Counted from the first letter of the stretch, positions 1 to 8,900 are shown. The stretch is 64,000 nt of DNA from an uncultured Lachnospiraceae bacterium (GCA_902779445.1 CACZBM010000001.1:62001-126000), one strand, 5' to 3'. The notes: generated from the sequence alone by a model not told the origin. Translations and numbers: made by a program.

Positions 1-1274
1 GAGGCAGCTGGCCGGAGGTCATAAGGGATACAGTGGCAGACACTCTGCCCCCTTTCTATAACTTTGCCGGAAAATTTCTGACAGAGATATTCGGATACTC
101 ATCCCTTATCCTGAAACTTTTTTCCTGCTTACCCATGATCCTCCTTATCTTTCTGGGAGGCCGGCGTGTTTTTAATACATTTGGTTTCAGAACAGCCTAT
201 TTTTTCGAGCTCTTTCTTCTGTCCATGCCATATTTCTTCCATTATGCGGTAGAAATAAGGATGTACAGCTGGGGCATGTTTTCATGCGGAATGGCTGCGG
301 TCTTTTTTACGGAGATCATTGACGGAACAGACAGCGGATCTGTAAATAGATCTTCCTGGGCTGCCTTTACCATGTTCACGGTATTTTCCGGATATATCCA
401 TCATTTTGCCCTGATCGCTTCAGGAATGATGTGGCTTATCATCCTGATCTATATAACTGTAAAGAAGGAGGCTTCCCTGTTCCGTTCTTTCGCAGTAAGT
501 CTGATGCTTTTTCTCATTTTATATCTGCCCTGCCTGTTCCTCACAGTAAAGCAGATACAAAATGCCAGCAGCTATTTTTCCATGTCTCCGCTGTCATTTG
601 GCACATTACTCAGTGACATCAGGTATCCCTTCGTCACACACATAACTATCCTGTCTGCCGTCCTTTTGATCCTTGCATTTGCAGCAGCGGTTTACAGCCT
701 GTTAAAAGGCTTAAGCATAAAAGGTTTGATGCTTTTTTCCGTGATCTATCTAACACTTCTTTTCGGATACGGAGTTTCACTGGCGGCAGGGAAAAGCCTC
801 TTTACAGCAAGATATCTGTCCCCCGCTCTTCCTGTGCTGTGGCTCGGCGCAGCCATCCTTTTTGACTGTGTCATCACTACCTTTAACAATAACCGGTATA
901 TGATCACGATCCTTATTGCACTGATCGTCATTACCGGCACAGTTGACTACAGAAATGCCTATATTTCCGAATATGCACCGGGCGTTGAAAATATGAAAGC
1001 TTTCTTTGATGACAACCTGACTCCCCGGGACGGATATCTGATCTTTGAAGATAATTATGAGATAGAGCTGTGCTTCAGATATTACTATCCCGAACTCAAA
1101 AAAACCGACTGGGAAAACGCCGGAAACATACAGGGAAATCTATGGTTTTTCGAGACTGATGGATTTAAAAAAGAACTTGATAAGGCCGAAAAATATGGCT
1201 ATAATCCTATATATATAGGTGATTTCAGCTTTGACCGGTATTCATTTTCGCTATACCGGTTAGAGAGGGCTTGA
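1..1274 (+). CDS. Multi-spanning membrane glycosyltransferase (GT39/ArnT-like), 5' partial
   Basis: The frame is open to the left edge of the window, so the true start lies upstream. A GTG at 33 is only an internal codon, because the reading (GSWPEVIRDTVADTLPPF) continues ahead of it. The visible part has about nine or ten hydrophobic segments and a soluble C-terminal tail of roughly 100 residues. The early Trp-Pro-Glu and Ala-Asp-Thr-Leu-Pro-Pro pattern followed by many membrane spans resembles the lipid-linked-sugar transferases of family GT39. Such enzymes move a sugar from a polyprenyl phosphate to a protein or glycan outside the membrane. The catalytic N-terminal loop is outside the window, so the substrate cannot be read. 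A strong ribosome site and yjfB follow 22 bases downstream. Confidence 0.6.
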   Translation, partial: GSWPEVIRDTVADTLPPFYNFAGKFLTEIFGYSSLILKLFSCLPMILLIFLGGRRVFNTFGFRTAYFFELFLLSMPYFFHYAVEIRMYSWGMFSCGMAAVFFTEIIDGTDSGSVNRSSWAAFTMFTVFSGYIHHFALIASGMMWLIILIYITVKKEASLFRSFAVSLMLFLILYLPCLFLTVKQIQNASSYFSMSPLSFGTLLSDIRYPFVTHITILSAVLLILAFAAAVYSLLKGLSIKGLMLFSVIYLTLLFGYGVSLAAGKSLFTARYLSPALPVLWLGAAILFDCVITTFNNNRYMITILIALIVITGTVDYRNAYISEYAPGVENMKAFFDDNLTPRDGYLIFEDNYEIELCFRYYYPELKKTDWENAGNIQGNLWFFETDGFKKELDKAEKYGYNPIYIGDFSFDRYSFSLYRLERA

Positions 1275-1296
1275 TTCAAGGAAGGAGGATGTTTAC

Positions 1297-1497
1297 ATGG
1301 ATGTATCATCACTTGCTATGCCTGACATAGCCAGCCTGTCAATGTACATGGCAAAAAATGAGACTCTTCAGGATGTGGGGACCGCTCTTCTTTCGAATGC
1401 ACTTGATGTTCAGAAAAGTATGGGCGCTGCCACCATTAATATGATGGAGCAGTCTGTGAATCCCGCTGTGGGCGGAAATATAGACCTTCGGGTTTAA
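1297..1497 (+). CDS. yjfB: YjfB-family putative motility protein
   Basis: This is a small 66-residue protein with a very good ribosome site (AAGGAGG, about 9 bases before ATG). It matches the general look of the YjfB family (annotated as putative motility proteins in flagellated Firmicutes): an N-terminal segment rich in Ser/Met/Ala (MDVSSLAMPDIASLSMYMA), a central helix (LQDVGTALLSNALDVQKSMG) and a short NMMEQSVNP tail. No catalytic motif is visible and the biochemical role is unknown. It lies immediately after the glycosyltransferase and its stop codon overlaps the stop of the convergent CPBP gene. Presence of a motility-linked small protein agrees with the flagellar cluster further right. 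Confidence 0.7.
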   Translation: MDVSSLAMPDIASLSMYMAKNETLQDVGTALLSNALDVQKSMGAATINMMEQSVNPAVGGNIDLRV

Positions 1498-2477
1498 GAA
1501 ACCTGCATCTGCAGGACAAGGATCCCGATCATTTCTACAAGGGCGAGAATGATCCCAAAGACCACCGGAACTGAAAAGACCGGTGGTCTTTTTATCAGTT
1601 CTTCTCTTCCATCCTTTGTGATCACTTTAAGATCATGTCCCCGGAATATCCTTATTAGCCGGAACTTTCCTCCGGGTTCATTTGCGGCTATCCTAATAAG
1701 CAAAAGCACTGCAAACCCTGTAAACAGCACAGCAAGCATAGCATTAAACGCAATACTCACCAGCAGGTCATTTGCGGAGTACTCCATTTCCAGGGCATCA
1801 GGAAAATATTTTACTAAAGCGAAACCGCTTATGGCTCCGCCTATGTTTATCATAAAATGCCCGATAAGTCCGGGCCAGAGACTCCCTGTGACTTCATTCA
1901 GTATCCCCCAGGCAACTCCCAATACAAAAGCATAGCTCATCTGGTTAAAATTAAGATGCATGAGCCCGAATAACAGCGCCTGCAGCAGTATGGCTCCCAA
2001 TAATCTTCCTGATCTTCTGAGCCCTGCATATATAACTCCCCTGAAAGCAAGCTCTTCCGCAAGGGGTCCGATAACAGCCATTGCAACAGCCAGACTTATA
2101 AAAGACGTGTCCTGTGTTATAAACTCCTCGGCGATCTTTAATGCCATATTGTCAGTGAATAAAAGAGAAATGGAATTAACCAGACTTATTAGCGGTTCCA
2201 TGCAGATCATGAAAAGAACTGTCAGAAGACATGTACTGATCTTTATCTTCTTAAACCTGAAGATCTCTCCTACTTCTGCACCGCACACAGTAGCCATCAG
2301 TAATGCAGGCACCAAAACAATGCCCTCACTCAGGAAAAGATCCTGAAATAAGGACAGCTGAAGGGAGTCTCCTCTCCATGCCAGTAGTGACACAAAGAAA
2401 GAGACTCCAATGGATATCACGATTATTATCGTAAATACTATGCCGGCTCTGGCCGGCGTCATGCCTTTTATCTTCAC
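1494..2477 (-). CDS. CPBP-family intramembrane metalloprotease (CAAX/Abi type)
   Basis: This 327-residue membrane protein has about eight hydrophobic segments and the three CPBP signatures in order: EELAFRG (paired Glu and Arg, near residue 140), HLNFNQ (near 175) and GHFMINIGG (near 207). In this family the Glu pair and the two His residues bind the catalytic metal. Members cleave prenylated or other membrane proteins, or act in peptide immunity and regulation; the substrate here is unknown. The start overlaps the stop of the 77-aa gene by ATGA, which implies translational coupling. Its stop overlaps the stop of convergent yjfB by a few bases. Confidence 0.85.
   Translation of the reverse strand: MKIKGMTPARAGIVFTIIIVISIGVSFFVSLLAWRGDSLQLSLFQDLFLSEGIVLVPALLMATVCGAEVGEIFRFKKIKISTCLLTVLFMICMEPLISLVNSISLLFTDNMALKIAEEFITQDTSFISLAVAMAVIGPLAEELAFRGVIYAGLRRSGRLLGAILLQALLFGLMHLNFNQMSYAFVLGVAWGILNEVTGSLWPGLIGHFMINIGGAISGFALVKYFPDALEMEYSANDLLVSIAFNAMLAVLFTGFAVLLLIRIAANEPGGKFRLIRIFRGHDLKVITKDGREELIKRPPVFSVPVVFGIILALVEMIGILVLQMQVS
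1557..1596 (+). terminator. Rho-independent terminator of yjfB, embedded in the opposing CPBP gene
   Basis: A perfect 12-bp inverted repeat (AAAGACCACCGG at 1557-1568, complement at 1580-1591) with an 11-base loop is followed by a short T run on the plus strand. It sits about 60 bases after the yjfB stop but inside the coding sequence of the convergent protease gene, whose codons there read KRPPVFSVPVV. On the minus strand the flanking A run makes it partly symmetrical as well. Confidence 0.65.
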
Positions 2478-2707
2478 TGATTCATCATAAAGTTGACGAG
2501 CTTATCGATATCTTCGGGCTCGTATGCTACAACTTCAAGCTCCTGAATAGTGCCGTCAGAGAAGATATTTGCCATAGAAACATACTGGGAAAGCTTACTC
2601 TTCAGATTAAGACGGTCGCCCTCTCCTGTAACGAGCTCAACCTTTCCCTTGCAGTTATCTACAACCTTAAAAAACTTATCAATGTCTGTAATATTCTGTA
2701 CCTTCAT
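2474..2707 (-). CDS. Small conserved-looking protein of unknown function
   Basis: This gene encodes 77 residues with clean ATGA coupling to the CPBP protease and an AAGGAAAGG ribosome site ahead of ATG. The protein is acidic, predicted alpha/beta, with no membrane segment or cysteine, and reads like a small cytosolic domain (KVELVTGEGDRLNLKSKLSQY in the middle). I do not recognise a family with confidence. Its position between cvfB and the protease, on the same strand, suggests membership in the same transcript. The coupling makes it likely to be translated in a fixed ratio with the protease. Confidence 0.6.
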   Translation of the reverse strand: MKVQNITDIDKFFKVVDNCKGKVELVTGEGDRLNLKSKLSQYVSMANIFSDGTIQELEVVAYEPEDIDKLVNFMMNQ

Positions 2708-2755
2708 GATATACCTTTCCTTTCTTGCTAAACTTAGATTATGATAGCATAATTT

Positions 2756-3610
2756 CTATTTTTCTGCCACAATCCGTATTGATCCTGCCCCTATTTCCAC
2801 CTTTCCTTCTTTCATCAGATGACCTACCGCTCTCTTAAAAGCAGCCTTACTCATGTGAAAAGTGTCTCTGATCACTTCGGGATCGGCTTTATCGGTGAAC
2901 GGGATCTCTCCGTCCTGAGCCTTAAGATAATCCATTATTGCTTTTCCGTCAATATCCAGCTGGAGATATGCCTTTTTTCTGACAGACAGATCCAGCTTTC
3001 CATCTTCCAGGACCCTTGTAACTCTGGCTCTTATGAGATCTCCCGCATGAACCTGTCCGTTCAGGTCCTTTGCGGGGATCAGGGCGGAGTACTTATTATC
3101 CACAGCTACAAAAGCGCCAAAGTTCCTGCTTATTTCGTATACCAGTCCCTCTACCTCGTCATCGGCTTTATAGGGTGAAGAGGTGGACAGGTATTCATAG
3201 ACTTTCATGGTAGCTGCCAGTCTTCCGCTCTTATCAACATACATTGCTGCGAGTACATATCTGTCAGCTTTCACTTCATAGGTCTGTTCGGAATAGGGAA
3301 GGAGCAGGTCTCTTTCAAGACCAATATCCAGAAAAGCCCCGATCTTCGTGACTTCTTTGACCTTCAGCCTTCCCACTTCATGAAGTGTGACGAAAGGCTC
3401 TGCCGTAGTGGATATCAAACGGTCTTCCGAATCCCTGTAAATAAAGACTTCAACCTCATCTCCGGCCTTTTTCCCTGCGGGTATCTGCTTTCCGGGGAGG
3501 AGAACCTCTTCCCTGTCTTTTCCCCCGCCAACCTCCGGCAGCGATAAATACGCACCCTGGGACACTATTCTGTTGATCTTCAGTCTTTGCTTTTTGCCGG
3601 GTTCCATCAT
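2756..3610 (-). CDS. cvfB: CvfB/YitL-type S1-domain RNA-binding protein
   Basis: This 284-residue protein is built from consecutive S1-like OB folds and a C-terminal winged-helix segment. The N-terminal part carries GAYLSLPE and EEVLLPGKQIP, the second repeat VTKIGAFLDIGLERDLLLPYSEQ, the third RNFGAFVAVDNKYSALIPAKD. The C-terminal part (DTFHMSKAAFKRAVGHLMKEGKVEI) matches the winged helix typical of CvfB. In staphylococci CvfB binds RNA and affects virulence gene expression; in this organism only RNA binding is inferred. It overlaps the upstream kinase gene by ATGA; a second Met at codon 2 offers an equally good start. Confidence 0.88.
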   Translation of the reverse strand: MMEPGKKQRLKINRIVSQGAYLSLPEVGGGKDREEVLLPGKQIPAGKKAGDEVEVFIYRDSEDRLISTTAEPFVTLHEVGRLKVKEVTKIGAFLDIGLERDLLLPYSEQTYEVKADRYVLAAMYVDKSGRLAATMKVYEYLSTSSPYKADDEVEGLVYEISRNFGAFVAVDNKYSALIPAKDLNGQVHAGDLIRARVTRVLEDGKLDLSVRKKAYLQLDIDGKAIMDYLKAQDGEIPFTDKADPEVIRDTFHMSKAAFKRAVGHLMKEGKVEIGAGSIRIVAEK

Positions 3611-4209
3611 TTTATCAGCTGTTCTCTCACTATCTTTTCCAATATGTCCGCTGTTTCATCCACACCGAATCTGCCGGTATTGATAAGTATATCCTTATGA
3701 GCAGGATCATCCTGCATATAACCCGCATAATGCAGATAATAATTATTTCTGGCCTTTTCTGCTTTAGGGATCATCTTAGAGGCCTCATCCTCTGACATCC
3801 CGAGATAGTCCACGCAGTACTTCATTCTGGATTCAAGGTCTGCATAGAGATATACATGGAGGGAATTCTCGTGATTCTTCAACACATAATCCGAACATCT
3901 TCCAACCACCACACAGGATTCCCTGTCTGCCAGCCTCTGTATCACATGTGACTGGGCTGCGAATATCTTGTCCTGCTTATTCTTGGGACCATTCCCCAGC
4001 GGATAGAGCTTCTCAAAGATGGTGTCCTGTCCACCGTTTCTCAGTTCTTCCTCTTCCAGGATCTCTGCTGCCGGAATATCCAGCTCTTCCGCAGCCTTAT
4101 CAACAAGATCTCTGTTGTAATATTCGATCCCAAGCTTTTCCGCCAGCTTCTCTGCCACTGGAAGTCCTGCTGCTCCAAACTGTCTTGCAATAGTAACTAC
4201 ATAATTCAT
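3607..4209 (-). CDS. Cytidylate kinase-like protein
   Basis: This 200-residue protein belongs to the cytidylate-kinase-like group common in Clostridia. It opens with VTIARQFGAAGLPVAEKLAEKLG, a P-loop-like segment (GxxGxxVA) lacking the usual GKS/T, followed by YYNRDLVDKAAEE. Later it has CVVVGRCSDYVL and RMKYCVDYLGMSEDEASKMI, which resemble the nucleotide kinase core. Family members are usually annotated from sequence only; phosphorylation of CMP is unproven for this type. It lies 5 bases after livF and overlaps cvfB, so it probably shares the liv transcript. Confidence 0.75.
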   Translation of the reverse strand: MNYVVTIARQFGAAGLPVAEKLAEKLGIEYYNRDLVDKAAEELDIPAAEILEEEELRNGGQDTIFEKLYPLGNGPKNKQDKIFAAQSHVIQRLADRESCVVVGRCSDYVLKNHENSLHVYLYADLESRMKYCVDYLGMSEDEASKMIPKAEKARNNYYLHYAGYMQDDPAHKDILINTGRFGVDETADILEKIVREQLIK

Positions 4210-4214
4210 GATAT

Positions 4215-4922
4215 TTAGTCCCCCAGATATGCTTTTCTTATAGAATCATCCTCTAAAAGATCAGAGGCATTTCCGGATGTGGTTATGGAACCGGTTTCCA
4301 GTACATATGCCCTGTCAGCGATATTAAGGGCTTTTTTTGCATTCTGCTCCACCAGGAGCACCGTAGTCCCGTCCTCATGAACGGATCTTATGATATCGAA
4401 TACCTCGTTGACCATTATGGGCGAAAGTCCCATTGATGGCTCATCCAGTAACAGGATGGAAGGCTTAGACATGAGAGCACGCCCCATAGCCAGCATCTGC
4501 TGTTCTCCTCCTGAAAGAGTACCGGAGATCTGATTCCTTCTTTCCTTCAGCCTCGGGAACCTGTCGAATATCATGGACATGGTATCATTGAGCTCTGCTT
4601 TATCACGGCGGGTATATGCACCCATCTTCAGATTTTCTTCTACCGTCATATCCGCAAAGACACGTCTCCCCTCAGGAACCTGGGCAATACCCATATTCAC
4701 CCTGAGATGACCCGGAACCTTTGATATATCTTTACCCTCAAAATTTATCTCTCCGGCTTTTGGCTCTATCATACCGGAAATAGTGTGAAGGGTCGTGGTC
4801 TTTCCTGCACCGTTGGCGCCGATAAGAGCCACTATCTCTCCTCTGTCTACAGAAAAATCTATTCCTTTTAGAGCCTGGATGACTCCGTAATAAACACTTA
4901 AACCTTTTATCTCAAGAAGCAT
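4215..4922 (-). CDS. livF: Branched-chain amino acid ABC transporter, ATP-binding protein LivF
   Basis: This 235-residue ATPase has a Walker A (GANGAGKTT, about residue 35), Q-loop region (VPEGRRVFADMTVEENL), signature LSGGEQQMLAMGRALM and Walker B (ILLLDEPSMGLSP). The VPEGRR stretch and MTVEENL are typical of LivF rather than LivG. It pairs with LivG to drive import of Leu/Ile/Val or related substrates through LivH/LivM. Its ATG overlaps the TAA of livG by one base, so translation is probably coupled. Confidence 0.95.
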   Translation of the reverse strand: MLLEIKGLSVYYGVIQALKGIDFSVDRGEIVALIGANGAGKTTTLHTISGMIEPKAGEINFEGKDISKVPGHLRVNMGIAQVPEGRRVFADMTVEENLKMGAYTRRDKAELNDTMSMIFDRFPRLKERRNQISGTLSGGEQQMLAMGRALMSKPSILLLDEPSMGLSPIMVNEVFDIIRSVHEDGTTVLLVEQNAKKALNIADRAYVLETGSITTSGNASDLLEDDSIRKAYLGD

Positions 4923-5686
4923 TATTCATCATCTCCCAAATATGCACGTATTACCTCAGGATCAGCCAAAACCTTTTTCGTCTCACCTTCTGCAAGAACC
5001 TTTCCAAAGTTCAGAACAGTGACCTTCTCACAGATTCCGGAAACAAGCTTCATATCATGCTCGATCAAAAGGATCGTGATATCAAATTTATCTCTTATAA
5101 GGCTGATAGTATCCATAAGCTCCGCTGTTTCATTCGGGTTCATCCCGGCTGCCGGCTCATCCAGCAGCAGAAGCTTTGGTTCTGTAGCCATTGCCCTTGC
5201 GATCTCAAGCTTTCTCTGCTGACCGTAGGGAAGGTTGGAAGAAAGAATCTCGGACATCATATCAAGGTCAAACACCTTAAGTATCTCAAGTGCCTTTTCC
5301 CTGAGCTTCTTTTCTGCTCCCGCATATCTTCCACAATGGAACATAGCCTCAAACGTGGAATATTTTTCGAATGAATGCAATGCAGACTCCACATTATCTA
5401 TTACGGAAAGCTGCTGAAAAAGCCTGATATTCTGGAAGGTTCGTGCTATCCCGTCCTTATTGATCTCTTCCGTCCGGTGTCCCGTGATATCAGTCCCATC
5501 CAGAAATACCTTTCCGGCGGTAGGCTTATATACTCCTGTAAGCAGGTTGAATACCGTAGTCTTTCCGGCTCCGTTGGGTCCGATAAGTCCGTAAAGCTCT
5601 CCTTTTTCGATAGAAAGGTTAAAATTGTCAACCGCCTGCAGACCGCCAAAGGATATGCCTAAGTCTTTTACTTCAAGCAGTGCCAT
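4922..5686 (-). CDS. livG: Branched-chain amino acid ABC transporter, ATP-binding protein LivG
   Basis: This 254-residue ATPase carries Walker A (GPNGAGKTT, about residue 37), ARTFQNIRLF (Q-loop), signature YGQQRKLEIARAMA and Walker B LLLLDEPAAGMNP. The RTFQNIRLF and AAGMNP motifs are diagnostic of LivG. The signature has YGQQR in place of the LSGGQ consensus, which is normal for this family. The start overlaps the end of livM by 14 bases. It is the partner of LivF in the complete five-gene system. Confidence 0.95.
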   Translation of the reverse strand: MALLEVKDLGISFGGLQAVDNFNLSIEKGELYGLIGPNGAGKTTVFNLLTGVYKPTAGKVFLDGTDITGHRTEEINKDGIARTFQNIRLFQQLSVIDNVESALHSFEKYSTFEAMFHCGRYAGAEKKLREKALEILKVFDLDMMSEILSSNLPYGQQRKLEIARAMATEPKLLLLDEPAAGMNPNETAELMDTISLIRDKFDITILLIEHDMKLVSGICEKVTVLNFGKVLAEGETKKVLADPEVIRAYLGDDE

Positions 5687-6743
5687 TTCTCTTCATCCCC
5701 TTTCTTATGCTGTCAAAGAAGGCTGTTCTCTTCTCTATAGCCTTAGGTGCCCAGTTGATTATCATCACCGCTATAAGCACCACCGAATAAATGAGCATTC
5801 TGTATTTATTAAGGCCTCTAAGGAGCTCAGGCAGAAGATACAGGATAACAGCGGCTATAACAGACCCTCTTATGCTTCCTATACCGCCAAGCACCACATA
5901 TACCAGGATCATGATCGACACATTGTAGCCGAAATACTGGCTGGTGGACTGCAGTGTAGCAATATTATGTGAGAATATCACGCCTGCCATTCCTGCTATA
6001 GCTGCAGATATGGTAAAAGCAAGCATCTTATACTTGGTAACGGGAATACCGATGGACTCGGCGGCGATCCTGTTGTCCCTTATGGACATTACAGCCCTTC
6101 CGTCTCTGGAATCAATGAAATTCTGAACCACCACAAGAGCCAGCAGCAAAAGTATCACTGCGATCGTAAAGTTGGCATCATGAGGTGTTCCGGTAACTCC
6201 CATAGCTCCGTTGATAAGAGTCTTTCCTTCAGGCTCCATGTTGAGCGCCATCTGACTCTCAAAGGAAATATGAACTCCCTTTGAATCCACTCCGAGATAC
6301 ATGGCATTTATTATGTTCTTTATGATCTCACCAAAGGCAAGGGTGACTATAGCGAGGTAGTCCCCGTTCAGCCTGAGCACCGGTATACCGATCAGAAATC
6401 CGACTATCGCAGAAACTATGACCCCGATCACAAGTGCGATCAGGAATCTGACCCCGTCAGGCATTACTCCGTCAGTTACAAGTGAAAACAATGCGCTGGA
6501 AAAAGCACCGACGCACATAAACCCGGCATGTCCGAGAGACAGCTCCCCCAGGATCCCAACACAGAGATTCAGGGCTACAGCTACAATGGCATAGTAGGTC
6601 ATGGGCACCAATAATCCCTCAAGATGGCTGGACATAAGCCCCGCACGCATGAAGATCTCCATTATGATCCATGCGGCTATTACTATCCCATAGGTTGTAA
6701 ATCTGCCTTTCGAATTACGGGAAAGCATTTTCTTTTTTAACAT
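5673..6743 (-). CDS. livM: Branched-chain amino acid ABC transporter permease LivM
   Basis: This 356-residue permease has about nine to ten membrane segments. It shows the family's GELSLGHAGFMCVGAF segment, GDYLAIVTLAFGEI and the coupling-helix region DSRDGRAVMSIRDNRIAAESIGI, which contacts the ATPases. The C-terminal VVLGGIGSIRGSVIAAVIL repeat is typical. The protein starts MLKKKM with AAGGAG upstream. A charged N-terminal tail precedes the first span. It forms the channel with LivH. Confidence 0.93.
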   Translation of the reverse strand: MLKKKMLSRNSKGRFTTYGIVIAAWIIMEIFMRAGLMSSHLEGLLVPMTYYAIVAVALNLCVGILGELSLGHAGFMCVGAFSSALFSLVTDGVMPDGVRFLIALVIGVIVSAIVGFLIGIPVLRLNGDYLAIVTLAFGEIIKNIINAMYLGVDSKGVHISFESQMALNMEPEGKTLINGAMGVTGTPHDANFTIAVILLLLALVVVQNFIDSRDGRAVMSIRDNRIAAESIGIPVTKYKMLAFTISAAIAGMAGVIFSHNIATLQSTSQYFGYNVSIMILVYVVLGGIGSIRGSVIAAVILYLLPELLRGLNKYRMLIYSVVLIAVMIINWAPKAIEKRTAFFDSIRKGMKRNGTA

Positions 6744-6767
6744 GATCTCATTCTCCTTCCCGTTTCT

Positions 6768-7655
6768 TCAGACTTTTTCCTGGATATTTTTGCCAAGGAT
6801 TCCGGTGGGCCTGACTATAAGAACGACCACCAGTATCCCGAACACTATGGCATCCGCCAGCTGCGATGAGATATAGGTACGGCTGAGGATCTCTATTATC
6901 CCCAGTACCAGTCCCCCTATCATGGCACCCGGAATGGAACCGATCCCTCCAAGCACGGCAGCAACGAATGCTTTTATCCCCGGCATTGCTCCGGTATACG
7001 GAGTAAGGGACGGATAAGCACTGGCGAGAAGTGCTCCCGCTACAGCAGCTAATGCCGAACCTATTGCAAATGTCAGGGTTATTGTCTTATTTACATCTAT
7101 CCCCATCAGCATTGCGGCTCCCCTGTCCTGGGAGACTGCCAGCATAGCCTGTCCTTCTCTGGTCTTATGTACGAATAACTGCAAAAAGATGAGTATCAAA
7201 AGACTGACAAGGATGGTTACTATTGTAATTCCCTGTATCTGAAGGCTTCCGCCAAATAATGATATTCCCGCCCAGGGAACCACTGACGTGAAAGACTTTG
7301 TATCAGCACCGAAAATAAGCAGTGCCAGATTTTCAAGGAAATAGCTCACTCCAATGGCAGTTATGAGAACGGCTAACGGCGATGCCGCATTTCTTAAAGG
7401 TCTGTAAGCCACCCTCTCAGTCGTTATCCCGAGAAGGGTACATAAAACTATAGCTATCAAAATAGCTGCCACAGGGTTAAGCCCCAGATTAGATGAAAAT
7501 ATAAAAATGATATAGCATCCGACCATGATAAAATCGCCGTGGGCGAAGTTCAGCATCTTTGCTATACCGTAAACCATTGTGTATCCTAATGCAATTATTG
7601 CGTAAATACTGCCAAGGCTAAGCCCGTTTACAAATGACGTGAGAAAGCTCATCAT
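6768..7655 (-). CDS. livH: Branched-chain amino acid ABC transporter permease LivH
   Basis: This 295-residue permease has about eight membrane segments and the LivH signatures GLSLGSIYAIIALGYTMVYG, MLNFAHGDFIMVG and the coupling-loop TREGQAMLAVSQDRGAAMLMGI. AVLGGIGSIPGAMIGGLVLG lies near the C terminus. Two adjacent ATG codons are possible starts after GGAGGG. A strong stem-loop lies between livJ and this gene, which probably lowers its expression relative to the binding protein. Confidence 0.94.
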   Translation of the reverse strand: MMSFLTSFVNGLSLGSIYAIIALGYTMVYGIAKMLNFAHGDFIMVGCYIIFIFSSNLGLNPVAAILIAIVLCTLLGITTERVAYRPLRNAASPLAVLITAIGVSYFLENLALLIFGADTKSFTSVVPWAGISLFGGSLQIQGITIVTILVSLLILIFLQLFVHKTREGQAMLAVSQDRGAAMLMGIDVNKTITLTFAIGSALAAVAGALLASAYPSLTPYTGAMPGIKAFVAAVLGGIGSIPGAMIGGLVLGIIEILSRTYISSQLADAIVFGILVVVLIVRPTGILGKNIQEKV

Positions 7656-7695
7656 TCACTTGCCCTCCTTACATCTCCTGAAAATGGAAAGATAG

Positions 7696-7723
7696 TGAGG
7701 GCCAAAAGACATTTTGACCCTCA
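7696..7723 (-). promoter_or_regulatory. Stem-loop between livJ and livH
   Basis: A 12-bp inverted repeat (7696-7707 with 7712-7723, one G-U pair, 4-base loop) occupies the gap between the binding-protein gene and the permease gene. It has no clear U run after it on the minus strand, so it is more likely a partial terminator or RNA-protecting hairpin than a full terminator. Such hairpins are common after highly expressed binding-protein genes. Confidence 0.6.
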
Positions 7724-7733
7724 ACTAATAAAT

Positions 7734-8900
7734 TTACTGGGCGCTGACGTATGCTCCGTCCTTGATCACTACTGCCTTGGGCTCCTTAGTAGGCTCTCCG
7801 CTGGCATCCCATGTCATTCCGGTTGATGTAAGTCCGTCAATGCTTATCTCTGTCATACCCTTCTTCATAGCATCACCGATCTCGGTAACACTCATTGAAG
7901 GAGTAACATTTTCCTTTTCAGCTGCTGCCTTGATGGCATAAATAGCATCATATGCATCTGCTCCGAACTGGTTGGGAGTTATCTCGTACTTTGCCTCAAA
8001 TGATTTCACGAAGCTCTGTGTAAGCTCATCGGTTGCATCAGCTGCAAAAGGTGTAAGAAGCATTGCTCCCTCTGCAAGAGATGTGTCAAAGTTTTCCACT
8101 CCGAGGATTCCGTCAAGTCCGTCACATCCAAAGAAGATGGGCTTGTATCCCATAGTGTTAGCCTGCTGAAGTATAAGTGATGCCTCTGTGTAGTAGATAG
8201 GCAGGAAAACAAGCTCTGCTCCTGCATCCTTTGCCTTCTGGATCTGAACTGAGAAATCAGTCTTGCTGTCAGCTGTGAATGCTTCTGCAGAAACGATCTC
8301 GAATCCCTGGTTTGCAGCTTCCTGTGCAAATGTCTGATAGATTCCTGATGAATATACATCAGAGCTGTCATAGATAACACCTACCTTTGAAGCTATGCCG
8401 TTCTGTCCGATATACTGGGCAGAAGCAGCTCCCTGTGCGGGGTCAGAGAAACATACGCGGAATACGTTATCATATTTTACGCAGTCAAGAGCTGAACCTG
8501 AAGGTGTCAGCTGGAACATATTGTCGTTCTTTGTCTCTTCAGATACTGCTATGGAACAGGCACTGGTCACACAACCTACAAGCATATCCATTCCCCAGTC
8601 CTTAAGGGAATTGTATGCATTTACAGATTTCTGAGCATCCAGCTCGTCATCCTCTGCTTTGAGTTCCACCTGCTTACCGTTGATACCGCCTGCGGCATTG
8701 ATCTCATCAACGGCGATCTGTGCGGAGTACTGTACTGCGGTACCGTAAGCAGCAGCTCCACCTGTAAGAGGTCCGATCACTCCGATCTTAAATGTATCTC
8801 CTGAAGATGAACTTCCCGATGCACCGGATCCGCCACAACCTGCCAGCAGCGACGCAGCCATAACAGCAGTTAACGCGATACTCAATAATTTCTTTTTCAT
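7734..8900 (-). CDS. livJ: Branched-chain amino acid ABC transporter substrate-binding lipoprotein
   Basis: I place the start at 8900, not at an upstream in-frame ATG, because AAGGAGGAG sits just ahead and the product then begins with a textbook lipoprotein signal (MKKKLLSIALTAVMAASLLAGC, Cys22). A Gly/Ser linker follows. The mature part is a periplasmic-binding-protein type I fold (FKIGVIGPLTGGAAAYG; DDELDAQKSVNAYNSL; VGCVTSACS; GVIYDSSDVYSSG), about 388 residues in all. It captures the substrate outside the membrane for LivHMGF. The ligand may be Leu/Ile/Val or another amino acid; sequence alone does not decide. Confidence 0.93.
   Translation of the reverse strand: MKKKLLSIALTAVMAASLLAGCGGSGASGSSSSGDTFKIGVIGPLTGGAAAYGTAVQYSAQIAVDEINAAGGINGKQVELKAEDDELDAQKSVNAYNSLKDWGMDMLVGCVTSACSIAVSEETKNDNMFQLTPSGSALDCVKYDNVFRVCFSDPAQGAASAQYIGQNGIASKVGVIYDSSDVYSSGIYQTFAQEAANQGFEIVSAEAFTADSKTDFSVQIQKAKDAGAELVFLPIYYTEASLILQQANTMGYKPIFFGCDGLDGILGVENFDTSLAEGAMLLTPFAADATDELTQSFVKSFEAKYEITPNQFGADAYDAIYAIKAAAEKENVTPSMSVTEIGDAMKKGMTEISIDGLTSTGMTWDASGEPTKEPKAVVIKDGAYVSAQ

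Noticed and set aside
1549..2346. Two long plus-strand frames opposite the CPBP protease
   Set aside because: Both are antisense shadows of a gene with clear catalytic motifs.
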